Origin: Xylaria sp. FL1777
Taxonomy: Eukaryota > Ascomycota > Sordariomycetes > Xylariales > Xylariaceae
Assembly (NCBI GenBank): GCA_022578965.1
Contig: MU400832.1
Location: 1 to 34,376 of the forward strand
Direction: 5' to 3'
DNA length: 34,376 bases
The notes beneath the pieces were generated by a model that was not told the origin of the DNA, ran no database searches, and saw only the letters and a program-made list of their open reading frames with translations. Below are positions 33,688 to 34,376 of the stretch, one piece after another. Made by a program: the position numbers and the translations under genes. Within the stretch, counting starts at the first letter, position 1. Each line of letters starts with the position of its first letter.

Positions 33688-34376
33688 TATTTAGATAATA
33701 TTTTAATTTACTTTAAAATACTAAAAAAACACAAAAAATATATAACTTAAATATTAAAAACACTTAAACAAGCAAAATTATAACTTAACATAAAAAAGTA
33801 TATATAGCATATATAAAAAATTAACTTTTTAAGATTTATAATTACTTTAAAACAAATATAAATTTAATAATTAAAAATTAACATAATATAAAACTAAACA
33901 ATATTTAACTTAGCTACTATTATAAATATATAACAAGCATTAAAATTTTTAAACTATATTTAAATGTTGATTTAAGACTTTAGAAAAATAGCATTTTACT
34001 TTATAAAATATATAAAGAAAAAATACAAAGAAAATTTTTTCTTAATTTTAAAAGAAGCCTAAAAAGCTTTTAAAAAACTAAAACTAAAAGTTATTTTTAA
34101 TTTTATAGTTAAACTACTTAATTTACAAAAAAAGAAAAAGCTAAAAATAAATGCTTTAAATAGTATAATTACAGAAGTTTTAAAACAACTAAAAAATAAC
34201 GGAAAATAGCACTTAGTAGCTTATTATTTTAAAGCACTATAAAACGTAGCATTATAATACCTTATATATAATAAAGAATTACTTGCAATTATTATAGCAC
34301 TTAAAAAGTAAGAACTATTTTTTATAAAAACTATAAAGCTAATTAAAATTTATTTAAATTATTAAAACTTAACAAA
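33688..34376 (+). pseudogene. Broken pol fragment: reverse transcriptase to RNase H
   Basis: In a single frame one can read FIYLDNILIYFK (RT catalytic box, second Asp changed to Asn) ending near 33,711. An RNase H start INALNSIITEVLKQ (34,147-34,188, Asp positions changed to Asn) follows, then GK-stop-HLVAYYF (34,201-34,230) and NKELLAIIIALKK (34,270-34,308). These match the usual order and spacing in Ty3/Gypsy polymerases. The TAG at 34,207 stands where Trp (TGG) is usual, which is the G-to-A product expected from RIP. No active enzyme can be made. Confidence 0.88.

Larger units (their letters stand above)
29503..34376 (+). mobile_element. RIP-degraded Ty3/Gypsy LTR retrotransposon, right copy (partial, runs off the window)
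   Basis: Begins with TGTTATAAAATTAGCAC, exactly where homology to the left copy starts. The order on the + strand is LTR (about 29,503-29,985), gag/protease region (about 30,000-33,000, no readable motif), reverse transcriptase (YLDN at 33,688-33,699) and RNase H (34,141 onward), which is the order of a Gypsy-type pol up to RNase H; integrase and the 3' LTR would lie beyond the window. Stops in all frames make it non-autonomous. It keeps the empty site of the SINE seen in the left copy (32,952-32,967). The A-rich run at 33,127-33,144 matches the T-run near position 40 of the left copy. Confidence 0.88.

Overview
The window looks like nuclear DNA of a filamentous ascomycete (Pezizomycotina, probably Sordariomycetes). 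It has short GT-AG introns with CTAAC/CTGAC-type branch points, fungal-specific gene families (SAT4/PTH11-like rhodopsin-domain protein, fungal APC permease, S10 carboxypeptidase) and a strictly two-part base composition. A gene-bearing island of ordinary composition (about 7,745 to 25,600) lies between two extremely AT-rich blocks (1 to about 7,740 and about 25,600 to 34,376) that carry the marks of repeat-induced point mutation (RIP).

AT-rich blocks. On the right, a Ty3/Gypsy-type LTR retrotransposon starts at about 29,503 on the + strand and runs off the window. Reverse transcriptase and RNase H motifs are still readable in one frame but are broken by RIP-type changes (D to N, W to stop). 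On the left, positions 1-4,424 are a second copy of the same element in the opposite orientation. The two copies form a large inverted repeat (about 3.7 kb aligned arms) around a 25-kb interval. The left copy carries a 730-bp insertion (225-954) with a perfect 16-bp target-site duplication; the right copy preserves the empty site. One end of the insertion reads as a degenerate tRNA with A and B boxes, so I call it a tRNA-derived SINE on the - strand. Between the LTR elements and the gene island lie unassigned AT-rich relics, a nine-unit 20-bp tandem repeat and long palindromes.

Gene island, left to right: (1) an intact six-exon amino-acid/choline-type permease on the - strand (8,314-10,373, 532 aa); (2) an intact six-exon SAT4-family seven-helix membrane protein on the - strand (11,429-12,785, 356 aa); (3) about 4 kb without a convincing gene, including a cluster of AGGTAGGTA/TACCTACC motifs; (4) a single-exon 804-aa disordered protein on the + strand with three copies of an RRFAPxxIE motif and a C-terminal LisH-like motif; (5) a doubtful small ORF behind a good-looking core promoter; (6) a three-exon secreted, probably GPI-anchored serine carboxypeptidase on the + strand (21,148-23,354, 687 aa); (7) a two-exon 321-aa hypothetical protein on the + strand directly against the right AT-rich border, with six 24-bp repeats in its N-terminal part.

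Nothing in the island reads as one pathway or operon-like system; the genes look like independent fungal loci. No rRNA gene, functional tRNA gene or CRISPR array was seen. All exon models were made by eye from splice signals and frame conservation.
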